NCBI GenBank assembly: GCA_038240665.1
Contig: JBBRGN010000225.1
Coordinates: 1 to 8,259 of the forward strand
Direction: 5' to 3'
Source of the DNA: Haliscomenobacter sp038240665
GTDB taxonomy: Bacteria > Bacteroidota > Bacteroidia > Chitinophagales > Saprospiraceae
Length of the DNA: 8,259 nt
A program made the translations under genes and the position numbers. This document shows positions 1 to 5,360 of this stretch, in pieces. Each line of letters begins with the position of its first letter. Position 1 is the first letter of the stretch. The notes beneath the pieces were generated by a model. The model was not told where the DNA came from. It saw only the letters and a list, made by a program, of their open reading frames with translations, and ran no database searches.

Positions 1-644
1 GGGTAAATGAAGCTTCCGGCGGAAAATTGGCTTATGTGTACATCCCCAACACCGGAAATGGCGGCTACAGTTATTTTAACCGTTACTTTTTTGCCCAATT
101 GGACAAAAAAGGCGCGGTAATCGATGAGCGCAACAATGGCGGTGGTTCTGCTGCCGACTATATTGTAGATGTCCTGGCCCGCAAACTACATGGCTATTTC
201 AACAGCAATGCCAACGATCACCGGCCTTTTACTGTGCCCAATGCGGCCATCTGGGGCCCAAAAGTGATGATTGTAAACGAACTTGCGGGTTCCGGCGGGG
301 ACTTAATGCCTTACTTGTTCCGCGACTACAAGGTCGGGCCACTGGTCGGTACCCGTACCTGGGGCGGCTTGGTTGGTACTTGGGATACCCCTCCATTTGT
401 GGATGGTGGTCGCATGGTAGCACCAAGGGGCGGTTTTTATGACGTCGATGGCAAGTGGTCGGTAGAAAACGAAGGCGTTGCGCCGGATATTGAAGTGCTA
501 CAAGATCCAGCAACCGTGATCAAGGGGATTGATCCGCAATTGGAGCGCGCCATTTCTGAAGCGCTTAGATTGATGCCTAGCCAGGCGATTGAACTTAAAC
601 CGGAGCCGGCTTCGCCTATTCGGTATAAGCGGCCTAAGCCTTAA
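1..644 (+). CDS. Tricorn-type S41 peptidase, C-terminal part (5' end outside window)
   Basis: This is the C-terminal catalytic portion of a tricorn-protease-like serine peptidase of family S41. Tricorn enzymes are large hydrolases that trim oligopeptides, and bacterial relatives often carry beta-propeller and PDZ domains upstream of this region. The frame is open from base 3 and ends with TAA at 642-644, so the true start lies before the window. Visible motifs are DERNNGGG (codons at 123-146), NELAGSGGD with the presumed nucleophile Ser codon at 291-293, GTRTWGGLVG (codons at 348-377) and ENEGVAPDIEV near 468-500, where tricorn carries its catalytic Glu. The segment ending DPQLERAI is also typical of the family. 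The tail is proline- and lysine-rich (PASPIRYKRPKP). The next gene converges on it, with a hairpin in the gap. Family assignment is firm. Substrate and localisation cannot be judged without the N-terminus. Confidence 0.9.
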   Translation, partial: VNEASGGKLAYVYIPNTGNGGYSYFNRYFFAQLDKKGAVIDERNNGGGSAADYIVDVLARKLHGYFNSNANDHRPFTVPNAAIWGPKVMIVNELAGSGGDLMPYLFRDYKVGPLVGTRTWGGLVGTWDTPPFVDGGRMVAPRGGFYDVDGKWSVENEGVAPDIEVLQDPATVIKGIDPQLERAISEALRLMPSQAIELKPEPASPIRYKRPKP

Positions 645-669
645 GTTTTACGAAAAATAGTAGATTGAT

Positions 670-718
670 GCGACGGTAGCGATTGAGATCATTTTTGAGC
701 CAATCCGTCTACCGTCGC
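670..718. terminator. Imperfect hairpin between convergent genes, likely bidirectional terminator
   Basis: GCGACGGTAG at 670-679 is the exact reverse complement of CTACCGTCGC at 709-718. A second short stem, GATTG (681-685) with CAATC (701-705), stacks inside it around a 15-nt loop. On the plus strand a T-rich stretch follows (719-730). On the minus strand a T-rich segment also follows the stem (complement of 650-657). It lies 25 bp after the peptidase stop and 7 bp after the dinB stop, as expected for a terminator shared by two convergent genes. Confidence 0.6.
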
Positions 719-725
719 TTTCATT

Positions 726-1796
726 TTATTGCAAATCTAGTTCCAACTGAATCCCTTCTCTTGGTTCCTCCTTAGCGGTCAAATTTGACATCGTAACCCC
801 GAGCAAGCGCACCGCTGGAATGTTTTCAATATTGGCATCTAGCAACTCCTGAATTGCCGTTTTCATCACTTCAAGATCGCGGAGCTCCTGCTCAAAAGTT
901 TTGCTGCGCGTAAACAAGCGAAAATCGGGTGTTTTGAGTTTTAAGGTCAGCGTACGACCAAAGTTGTTGGTTCGCTCCATGTATTCATGCACCTGCTCGC
1001 ACAACAAGACCAACCGCGCTTTCATCTCTTTGGGGTCTTCCAAATCATCCGCAAAAGTGCGCTCCGAACCGATGGATTTACGGATGCGATGCGGATTTAC
1101 TTCCCTTTCATCTTCGGCACGAACGATGCGGTAATAATGCCGTCCAGCTTTTCCAAAATGTCGGATCATTTCGGCTTCATTTTTTTGCTTCAAATCCCCA
1201 CCCGTAAAAATTCCCAAACGGTGCATTTTATCAGCAGTGACTTTACCCACGCCATGAAATTTTTCCACTTCCAATACTTCCAAAAAGGCGATGGCCTCAG
1301 GCGGCGTAATCACTTTGATGCCATTGGGTTTGTTGATATCCGAAGCTATTTTGGCCAAAAATTTATTAAAAGAAACCCCCGCTGAGGCGGTCAAATTGGT
1401 TTCGGTAAAAATGCGTTGGCGAATTTCCTGGGCAATCAAAGTAGCGGAGAGCAGGTTTTTCTTGTTTTCCGTAACATCCAAATAAGCCTCATCCAAGGAA
1501 AGCGGTTCTACTAAGTCTGTATAATCCAAAAAAATGGCGCGGATTTGCTGAGATACCGTTTTGTAGGCTTCAAAACGCGGTTTGACGAACACCAGATCAG
1601 GACATTGACGCGCAGCAACACTGCCAGGCATCGCGGAGCGTACCCCAAATTTGCGGGCTTCATAACTGGCCGATGCCACCACGCCACGCCGACCACTCCC
1701 CCCAACGGCAACCGGACGCCCCAGTAAGTCAGGGTTGTCGCGTTGTTCGATGGAAGCGTAGAAGGCGTCCATGTCAATGTGGATGATTTTGCGCAT
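726..1796 (-). CDS. dinB: DNA polymerase IV (Y-family translesion polymerase)
   Basis: This 356-residue protein matches the usual DinB length. DinB is a low-fidelity polymerase that extends past damaged template bases and mismatched ends. The N-terminus reads MRKIIHIDMDAFYASIEQR, with metal-binding Asp8 and the steric-gate aromatic pair at residues 12-13. The second catalytic block SLDEAYLDV (100-108) supplies Asp102 and Glu103. The thumb has a helix-hairpin-helix-like segment around 178-203 (FHGVGKVTADKMHRLGIF). The little-finger domain follows at about 240-345. The last residues contain QLELDL (350-355), fitting the C-terminal sliding-clamp binding motif of this family. The start is supported because residue 1 aligns with the family N-terminus. 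The gene is divergent from the Crp-like regulator. I saw no convincing SOS/LexA box upstream. Confidence 0.97.
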   Translation of the reverse strand: MRKIIHIDMDAFYASIEQRDNPDLLGRPVAVGGSGRRGVVASASYEARKFGVRSAMPGSVAARQCPDLVFVKPRFEAYKTVSQQIRAIFLDYTDLVEPLSLDEAYLDVTENKKNLLSATLIAQEIRQRIFTETNLTASAGVSFNKFLAKIASDINKPNGIKVITPPEAIAFLEVLEVEKFHGVGKVTADKMHRLGIFTGGDLKQKNEAEMIRHFGKAGRHYYRIVRAEDEREVNPHRIRKSIGSERTFADDLEDPKEMKARLVLLCEQVHEYMERTNNFGRTLTLKLKTPDFRLFTRSKTFEQELRDLEVMKTAIQELLDANIENIPAVRLLGVTMSNLTAKEEPREGIQLELDLQ

Positions 1797-1845
1797 GCAG
1801 TTTTTACTGGATCCTCGACAGTCTTTTGAAGTTGGTTGAAATTTT

Positions 1846-1858
1846 AGGAATGAGTCGA
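1846..1858. repeat. 13-bp direct repeat, copy 1 (copy 2 at 3042-3054)
   Basis: AGGAATGAGTCGA occurs here and again at 3042-3054. Each copy lies just upstream of a minus-strand gene: 50 bp before dinB and 14 bp before the small lipoprotein. The reverse complement, TCGACTCATTCCT, therefore precedes both starts in the direction of transcription. It could be a shared regulatory site, but a 13-mer repeat in about 8 kb can also arise by chance. Confidence 0.3.
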
Positions 1859-1923
1859 AACTGTAAACAATTTTCTTTTCAAATCATTATAGACAAATGC
1901 AGTATCGACAAATAACAACCGTC

Positions 1924-1955
1924 TTTGGTATGCGAGCGACTTATTTATCAATTTG
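1924..1955 (+). promoter_or_regulatory. Candidate Bacteroidota-type promoter for the Crp-like regulator
   Basis: TTTG at 1924-1927 is followed after 20 bp by TCAATTTG at 1948-1955. This fits the Bacteroidota -33/-7 pattern (TTTG, then TAnnTTTG) with one mismatch in the -7 element. Transcription would start near 1962, giving a leader of about 14 nt before the ATG at 1976. Short leaders without a Shine-Dalgarno sequence are common in this phylum. The support is a motif match only. Confidence 0.4.
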
Positions 1956-1975
1956 CATGAATCTAAAAATGCCCA

Positions 1976-2665
1976 ATGAATAAAAGTAATGAAAAACAAG
2001 CATTAAGCCAATTGGGGCGCTTACCTTTTTTTGATCGCCTCTCTCCCGAAGCGCTTCAAGAAGTAATTGGTATTGGGCAGTTCGTTCAGTTGGGGCGATA
2101 CGAATTCATTTACCAAAAGGGGATGCCATCGGATAAGCTGTTTTTTTTACTAGAAGGCGTTGTAAAGATCGCTTCCTTGGCGGATGAAGGAAGGGAAATC
2201 ATCAAAAGGGTATTGTATGCTCCTAATCTATTTGGTGAACTGGGTTTGGTAGGGGAAATTGAGCGTCAAGATTTTGCCATAAACATCAGCGAAGAAGCAA
2301 GTTATTTAATCCTGAGCGTTGATGCATTCAAAAAGTACATCAATCAGCACTTAGAACTTTCCATGAGTTTGGTCAATTGGATGGGGGATCGTTTACGGAA
2401 AGTGGAATCGCGTTTGGAATCGATGATATTTAAGGATGCTCGGGAACGGATCATCGATTTTTTAAAAGATTCAGCAGAAAGTCAGGGTAAAAAAATTGGT
2501 TACGAGCTACTCATCAAACATTGTCTTACTCAACAGGATATCGCCAATATTACGGGCACTTCACGTCAAACGGTGACCTCGGTGCTCAATGAACTAAAAA
2601 AGTCCAACCTTATTCACTTCAATCGGCGCAGTATTTTGATTCGAGATTTGGGGAAATTGGTGTGA
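1976..2665 (+). CDS. Crp/Fnr-family transcriptional regulator
   Basis: This 229-residue protein has the two-domain layout and length of CRP/FNR regulators. An N-terminal cyclic-nucleotide-binding-like beta barrel (about 15-125) contains LFFLLEGVVKI and the phosphate-cassette-like stretch FGELGLVGEIERQDFA (86-101). A dimerisation helix (about 128-155) follows, and then a winged helix-turn-helix at 184-215 (LTQQDIANITGTSRQTVTSV) with recognition helix SRQTV at 196-200. Glu88 and Arg97 sit where CRP contacts cyclic nucleotide, but the Ser/Thr-Ala normally after that Arg is replaced by Gln-Asp, so the ligand is uncertain. The FNR-type N-terminal cysteine cluster is missing; the only cysteine I noted is Cys182. 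The gene is divergent from dinB and convergent with the lipoprotein gene 18 bp away. Its targets are unknown. Confidence 0.93.
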   Translation: MNKSNEKQALSQLGRLPFFDRLSPEALQEVIGIGQFVQLGRYEFIYQKGMPSDKLFFLLEGVVKIASLADEGREIIKRVLYAPNLFGELGLVGEIERQDFAINISEEASYLILSVDAFKKYINQHLELSMSLVNWMGDRLRKVESRLESMIFKDARERIIDFLKDSAESQGKKIGYELLIKHCLTQQDIANITGTSRQTVTSVLNELKKSNLIHFNRRSILIRDLGKLV

Positions 2666-2683
2666 AGGGTTTCGAAAAAAAAT

Positions 2684-3028
2684 CTACTGCTTATACCACT
2701 TCCGATTCGTCAAGCGATCCAGCTCCTGCTCCATCAAGCTCGGATACTTCAAGCGGTTGTTGTACCAATACTGTACCGAAACTGGGTCTTTTAAATCGCA
2801 CTGACGTACCGCCTCAAACATCTCCAACTCTTTGGCTCGCAGCTTGTTGAGTTGTAAACGGTAGGCTTCAGCATCCACCTTGCGATTCGCTAAACGCAAT
2901 TTGAGCTCTTGAAATCTTTTTTGCAAAGCTTGATCAACGTTTATTAAGCCCGAACAAGGACTGCAACCCATGCTCAATACAAGCAAAAATAATCCTCCCA
3001 AAATGATGGCGTGATTGAGTTTTTTCAT
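2684..3028 (-). CDS. Small lipoprotein of unknown function
   Basis: This 114-residue protein is not recognised. It begins with MKKLNH and a hydrophobic stretch (about 7-20) ending LSMGC, which reads as a lipoprotein signal with lipidated Cys22, although Ser at -3 is not the commonest residue. A second cysteine follows at once (CSPC, Cys22 and Cys25), and a third is Cys77. Residues 32-75 are rich in Lys, Arg, Glu and Leu and probably form a long amphipathic or coiled-coil helix. The C-terminus is basic and aromatic (YWYNNRLKYP, then RKWYKQ). It is likely anchored in the periplasm or outer membrane. The frame gains support from the signal peptide and from a compositionally sensible protein, while the overlapping plus-strand frame is low-complexity Ser/Pro. 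Downstream of its stop the minus strand has a run of eight T (complement of 2675-2682) but no clear stem before it. Confidence 0.72.
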   Translation of the reverse strand: MKKLNHAIILGGLFLLVLSMGCSPCSGLINVDQALQKRFQELKLRLANRKVDAEAYRLQLNKLRAKELEMFEAVRQCDLKDPVSVQYWYNNRLKYPSLMEQELDRLTNRKWYKQ

Positions 3029-3082
3029 GGCGGCTAATTTAAGGAATGAGTCGATAATAAGGTATCAATTTTGAATAGTTTA

Positions 3083-3219
3083 TTTTGTTGCCAGACAACT
3101 ATCTTTTGAGGCGAATAGCCTAGCTAAGTAGACAGTCGAAAAAAGAGGCCATCAATGATCATTGATTATTTTTGGCTGTCTACTTTTTAAATGAAAAAGA
3201 TAGTTGTCTGGCAGCAAAA
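3083..3219. repeat. 137-bp nested inverted-repeat (palindromic) element
   Basis: Three inverted repeats are nested around one centre. The outer arms, 3083-3107 and 3195-3219, are 25 nt each and complementary except for one position. The middle arms are AAGTAGACAG (3126-3135) and CTGTCTACTT (3176-3185); the pairing continues inwards through A/T and G-T pairs to about 3142 and 3169. At the centre is the perfect 16-bp palindrome ATCAATGATCATTGAT (3151-3166). The two outer spacers (3108-3125 and 3186-3194) do not match each other. The element lies between the end of metZ and the start of the lipoprotein gene, and no transposase is present. I saw no obvious target-site duplication at its edges. 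It could be a small non-autonomous mobile element (MITE-like), an intergenic palindromic repeat family, or a structured transcript end. Confidence 0.75.
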
Positions 3220-3298
3220 GAGACAGATACAATTGGTGTATTATTATTGAATCGTTCCTAAGACTGAAATTAGTAAAATATTCCAGCCCAAGGCATTT

Positions 3299-3340
3299 GT
3301 TCGGGAATTTAGTTTGCGATTTCAACCTAAATTCCCAAAC
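3299..3340 (-). terminator. Hairpin downstream of metZ, probable transcript end
   Basis: GGGAATTTAG (3303-3312) is the exact reverse complement of CTAAATTCCC (3327-3336). On the minus-strand RNA the stem extends to about 14 pairs (3299-3312 with 3327-3340) through one G-U pair, around a 14-nt loop. It starts 12 bp after the metZ stop. The 3' side is not followed by a clean U-run, so it may act as an RNA 3'-end stabiliser or a weak terminator. Confidence 0.55.
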
Positions 3341-3352
3341 CAACCCGCCTGT

Positions 3353-4531
3353 TTATTTGGAGGCGTTTAGTGCCTGGTCTATATCAGCAATGATGTCGTC
3401 GATGTGTTCTAAACCCACTGAAACCCTTACCGTACCTTGGAAAATACCTACCGCCAACTGCTCATCGTCTTTCAATTTGCTGTGGGTGGTAGAAGCTGGA
3501 TGGGTGACAATGGTACGGGTATCGCCGAGGTTGGAAGATAGAGAAACCATTTTTACGGCATTCAAAAAACGCCGTCCGCGTTCTACTCCACCTTTGACTT
3601 CAAACGTGACGATCCCGCCGCCTTGGCGCATCTGTTTTTTGGCCAGTTCATGTTGGGGATGACTCGGCAAAAACGGGTATAAGGTTTTTTGAACCTCCGA
3701 ATGTTGTTCCAAAAACGCCGCCAGCTTATGGGCATTGGCGCAGTGGCGATCCATCCGTACCGCCAAAGTTTCCAGACTTTTGCTCAACAGCCAAGCGTTG
3801 AATGGCGACATGGCCGGGCCGGTATGGCGACAAAAAAAGCGCAAGGGCTCGATCAACTCTTTTTTGCCCACCACGATTCCGCCCAGCACGCGTCCTTGAC
3901 CGTCCATCCACTTGGTAGCCGAGTGTACCACCAAATCGGCACCGTATTGCAGCGGTTGTTGCAGGTAAGGGGTGGCAAAACAGTTGTCGACGTTGTAGAT
4001 CAGCTTGTGTTTCTTGGCCAATTGACCGGCTTTTTCCAGATCCACCAACATCAAACCCGGATTGGCCGGTGATTCCAACAACAACATTTTGGTATTGGGT
4101 TGAATCAGGTTTTCCCAGTTGTCGATGTCGGCAGGGTCGGCATAGGTATGGCTCACGCCCCAATTGGGGAGGATTTGGGTCAAAATCTGGTGCGTAGAAC
4201 CAAAAACCGCCCGGGAAGCCAGGATGTGATCCCCCGTTTTTACAAAAGCAGCAATGCTGGCAAAAACGGCCGCCATGCCGGAAGCGGTAGCAAAACCATC
4301 TTCCGCGCCTTCCAAAGCACATACCTTATCGATGAATTCATCAACGTTGGGGTTGTTGTAGCGGGTATAAATGATGCCTTCGCCTTCGCCGGCAAAGGTA
4401 TCCGCCATCAACTCGGCAGAGGGAAAGGTAAAACTAGAAGTCAAAAACAGCGGCATGCTGTGTTCGCGGTAGCCGGTTTGATCCATTTGACCGCGAATGG
4501 CTGCTGTTTCGGGATGCATCTCTTTGCTCAT
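3353..4531 (-). CDS. metZ: O-succinyl/acetyl-homoserine sulfhydrylase (PLP-dependent)
   Basis: This 392-residue enzyme belongs to the Cys/Met metabolism (gamma-type trans-sulfuration) PLP family. The predicted reaction is O-acylhomoserine plus sulfide giving homocysteine, the direct sulfhydrylation route to methionine. Visible hallmarks are YTRYNNP (55-61), whose Tyr and Arg bind the PLP phosphate of the partner subunit; SGMAA (84-88); ESPANPG (153-159); and the cofactor-pairing Asp182 in NVDN. The Schiff-base Lys207 lies in HSATKWMDGQGRVLGG (203-218). This HSATK-x-x-DGQGR context is the MetZ signature as opposed to cystathionine gamma-synthase or lyase. The C-terminal SSNLGDTRTIVTHPAS is also standard. 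The acyl donor (succinyl or acetyl) cannot be fixed from sequence; the nearby metX makes O-acetylhomoserine possible. The gene follows osmC by 4 bp, so the two are probably cotranscribed. Confidence 0.93.
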   Translation of the reverse strand: MSKEMHPETAAIRGQMDQTGYREHSMPLFLTSSFTFPSAELMADTFAGEGEGIIYTRYNNPNVDEFIDKVCALEGAEDGFATASGMAAVFASIAAFVKTGDHILASRAVFGSTHQILTQILPNWGVSHTYADPADIDNWENLIQPNTKMLLLESPANPGLMLVDLEKAGQLAKKHKLIYNVDNCFATPYLQQPLQYGADLVVHSATKWMDGQGRVLGGIVVGKKELIEPLRFFCRHTGPAMSPFNAWLLSKSLETLAVRMDRHCANAHKLAAFLEQHSEVQKTLYPFLPSHPQHELAKKQMRQGGGIVTFEVKGGVERGRRFLNAVKMVSLSSNLGDTRTIVTHPASTTHSKLKDDEQLAVGIFQGTVRVSVGLEHIDDIIADIDQALNASK

Positions 4532-4535
4532 GTAT

Positions 4536-4952
4536 CTATTTAACGATTTTGGATTCCCAGGTGATTTTCGCGGTTTTTTCCACGATCTTGGCTACTGAAC
4601 AGTATTTTTCCAATGACATATCGACCGCTTTCTTAACTTTTTCGGGGTCAAGGTCGCCATAAACCGTAAAAACCATATGGATATTGGTAAAAAGCGAAGG
4701 CGTTTTGTCTTTTTCCCGCTCGGCTTCCATGGTCACTTTGATGTCCTGAATCGGCTGGCGGAATTTTTTTAATAAGTGAATGACGTCGATGGTGCTACAG
4801 CTGCCCAAACTGGACAAGAGCATTTCCATAGGTCGCATGGCCAAGTTGTTGCCGCCGATGCTCGGCGATGCATCGGTTTCTACTGAATTGCCATTTTCGT
4901 TGCTGGCGCGGAGATGAAACGCATCATCCAACCGCTCAAAGGTGATGGTCAT
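4536..4952 (-). CDS. OsmC/YhfA-like family protein
   Basis: This 138-residue protein has the OsmC/Ohr fold pattern: an N-terminal beta region, the family block RPMEMLLSSLGSCSTIDV (40-57) with conserved Glu43 and Cys52, and a second conserved Cys118 in LEKYCSVAK (114-122). In characterised OsmC and Ohr proteins this cysteine pair reduces organic hydroperoxides. The YhfA-like branch, which this resembles in length and motif, has a less defined role. It is cytoplasmic, with no signal peptide. It is the first gene of a pair with metZ, only 4 bp upstream and without room for a separate promoter. That links a thiol-reactive protein to a sulfide-using enzyme, but a functional link is only inference. 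The start codon is ATG preceded by an A-rich leader, and the family N-terminus fits. Confidence 0.9.
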   Translation of the reverse strand: MTITFERLDDAFHLRASNENGNSVETDASPSIGGNNLAMRPMEMLLSSLGSCSTIDVIHLLKKFRQPIQDIKVTMEAEREKDKTPSLFTNIHMVFTVYGDLDPEKVKKAVDMSLEKYCSVAKIVEKTAKITWESKIVK

Positions 4953-5082
4953 GGTTTTTGTGTTTTATTAGATCTGGGGCGAAGGTAAAAGGATTGGCTC
5001 AAAACCGCTACCAAAGCAGCAAGTTCATTTTTTTCAATTTTTGAACACCCAAAGGGCCAGCTGGGTTGTTTAAAAATACGTG

Positions 5083-5125
5083 GTTGCGATTAGGAGGATT
5101 GAACCCACTACCTAGCCTTCGCAAC
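5083..5125. other. Dyad/hairpin with a tRNA T-arm-like loop
   Basis: GTTGCGA (5083-5089) pairs with TCGCAAC (5119-5125), and TAGG (5091-5094) pairs with CCTA (5111-5114) inside it. Read on the minus strand, the interior contains GGGTTCAATCC, like a tRNA T-arm, and the outer stem is followed by CA, so the end reads CGCAACCA. No D-arm or anticodon arm is present, so this is not a tRNA gene. It may be a regulatory dyad or a decayed tRNA-like fragment. Confidence 0.4.
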
Positions 5126-5161
5126 AACTTCAATCAAAAAAGGGACACAAAAATCAAATAT

Positions 5162-5231
5162 TTCTTGATCAATAGGGAAATTTTTTTGTGAAATTCCTAG
5201 TTTTGCGAGAATATTCTACGTTCTTGATCAA
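5162..5231. repeat. Paired palindromic 11-mers flanking the metX promoter region
   Basis: TTCTTGATCAA occurs at 5162-5172 and again at 5221-5231, 59 bp apart. Each copy holds the palindrome TTGATCAA, and the second extends to CTTGATCAAG (5223-5232). They flank the -7-like element at 5198-5205. The arrangement suits a pair of operator sites for a dimeric regulator, but no known motif is recognised. Confidence 0.4.
5198..5205 (+). promoter_or_regulatory. Candidate -7 element for the metX transcript
   Basis: TAGTTTTG matches the Bacteroidota -7 consensus TAnnTTTG exactly and lies 44 bp before the riboswitch closing stem, so the transcript would contain the whole aptamer. No TTG was found at the usual 17-23 bp upstream, so the support is partial. 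Confidence 0.35.
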
Positions 5232-5249
5232 GTTTTTGGACAACAACGG

Positions 5250-5350
5250 GATTTTATACAGAAGAGGGGAGAGTCGGGCTCTGTGAACCTCTGGCAACCA
5301 TGCGCATGCAACGGTGCCAATTCCCGCCAATTTTTTGGGTATATAAAATC
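5250..5350 (+). promoter_or_regulatory. SAM-I type (S-box) riboswitch upstream of metX
   Basis: This leader aptamer binds S-adenosylmethionine and controls the downstream methionine gene. P1 is GATTTTATA (5250-5258) with TATAAAATC (5342-5350). P2 includes AGAG (5270-5273) with CTCT (5289-5292), followed by the conserved GGCAACC (5293-5299). P3 is ACC (5297-5299) with GGT (5313-5315), extended by TGC/GCA (5301-5303 with 5308-5310). The P3-J3/4 stretch GGTGCCAATTCC (5313-5324) matches the S-box core closely. P4 is a minimal CCAA-TTTT-TTGG hairpin (5327-5338). P3 and P4 are shorter than in many Bacillota examples. P1 ends 10 nt before the metX ATG and no intrinsic terminator intervenes, so SAM binding probably limits translation initiation. 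Covariance-model confirmation was not possible here. Confidence 0.85.
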
Positions 5351-5360
5351 GAAAAAATTA

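Larger units (their letters stand above)
4953..5249. other. Divergent intergenic region osmC / metX leader
   Basis: No gene was found in these 297 bp. The region must hold the promoters for osmC-metZ (-) and the metX leader (+). It contains a hairpin at 5044-5070 (AACA-CCCA against TGGG-T-TGTT with one bulged base), a second dyad at 5083-5125, a repeated TTCTTGATCAA, and a -7-like TAGTTTTG at 5198-5205. On the minus strand, CGAAGGTA at 4980-4987 reads TACCTTCG, one mismatch from TAnnTTTG and about 28 bp before the osmC ATG, a weak candidate -7 box. I saw no SAM aptamer on the minus strand. Confidence 0.6.

Noticed and set aside
987..1385. Long plus-strand frame inside dinB
   Set aside because: Antisense shadow of a highly conserved polymerase gene, with no start context or domain.
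1797..1975. LexA/SOS box upstream of dinB
   Set aside because: No dyad resembling a known LexA site was seen in the dinB/crp divergent region.
2662..2850. Ser/Pro-rich 62-residue plus-strand frame after the Crp-like gene
   Set aside because: It overlaps the lipoprotein gene in antisense and is low-complexity; the minus-strand frame has a signal peptide and better composition.
3152..3343. 63-residue minus-strand reading frame in the metZ downstream gap
   Set aside because: It spans the palindromic element and the metZ hairpin, has no recognisable domain, and is explained by AT-rich structured DNA.
3204..3662. 152-residue plus-strand reading frame overlapping the metZ 3' end
   Set aside because: Antisense to a well-supported gene; the composition looks like a shadow frame without motifs.
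5081..5125. tRNA gene on the minus strand
   Set aside because: Only an acceptor-like stem and a T-loop-like sequence are present; there is no D-arm or anticodon arm, and the T-stem pairing is poor.
5283..5360. GTG-initiated N-terminal extension of MetX by 26 residues
   Set aside because: It lies inside the SAM aptamer, the extra residues do not resemble MetX, and the ATG at 5361 matches the family start.
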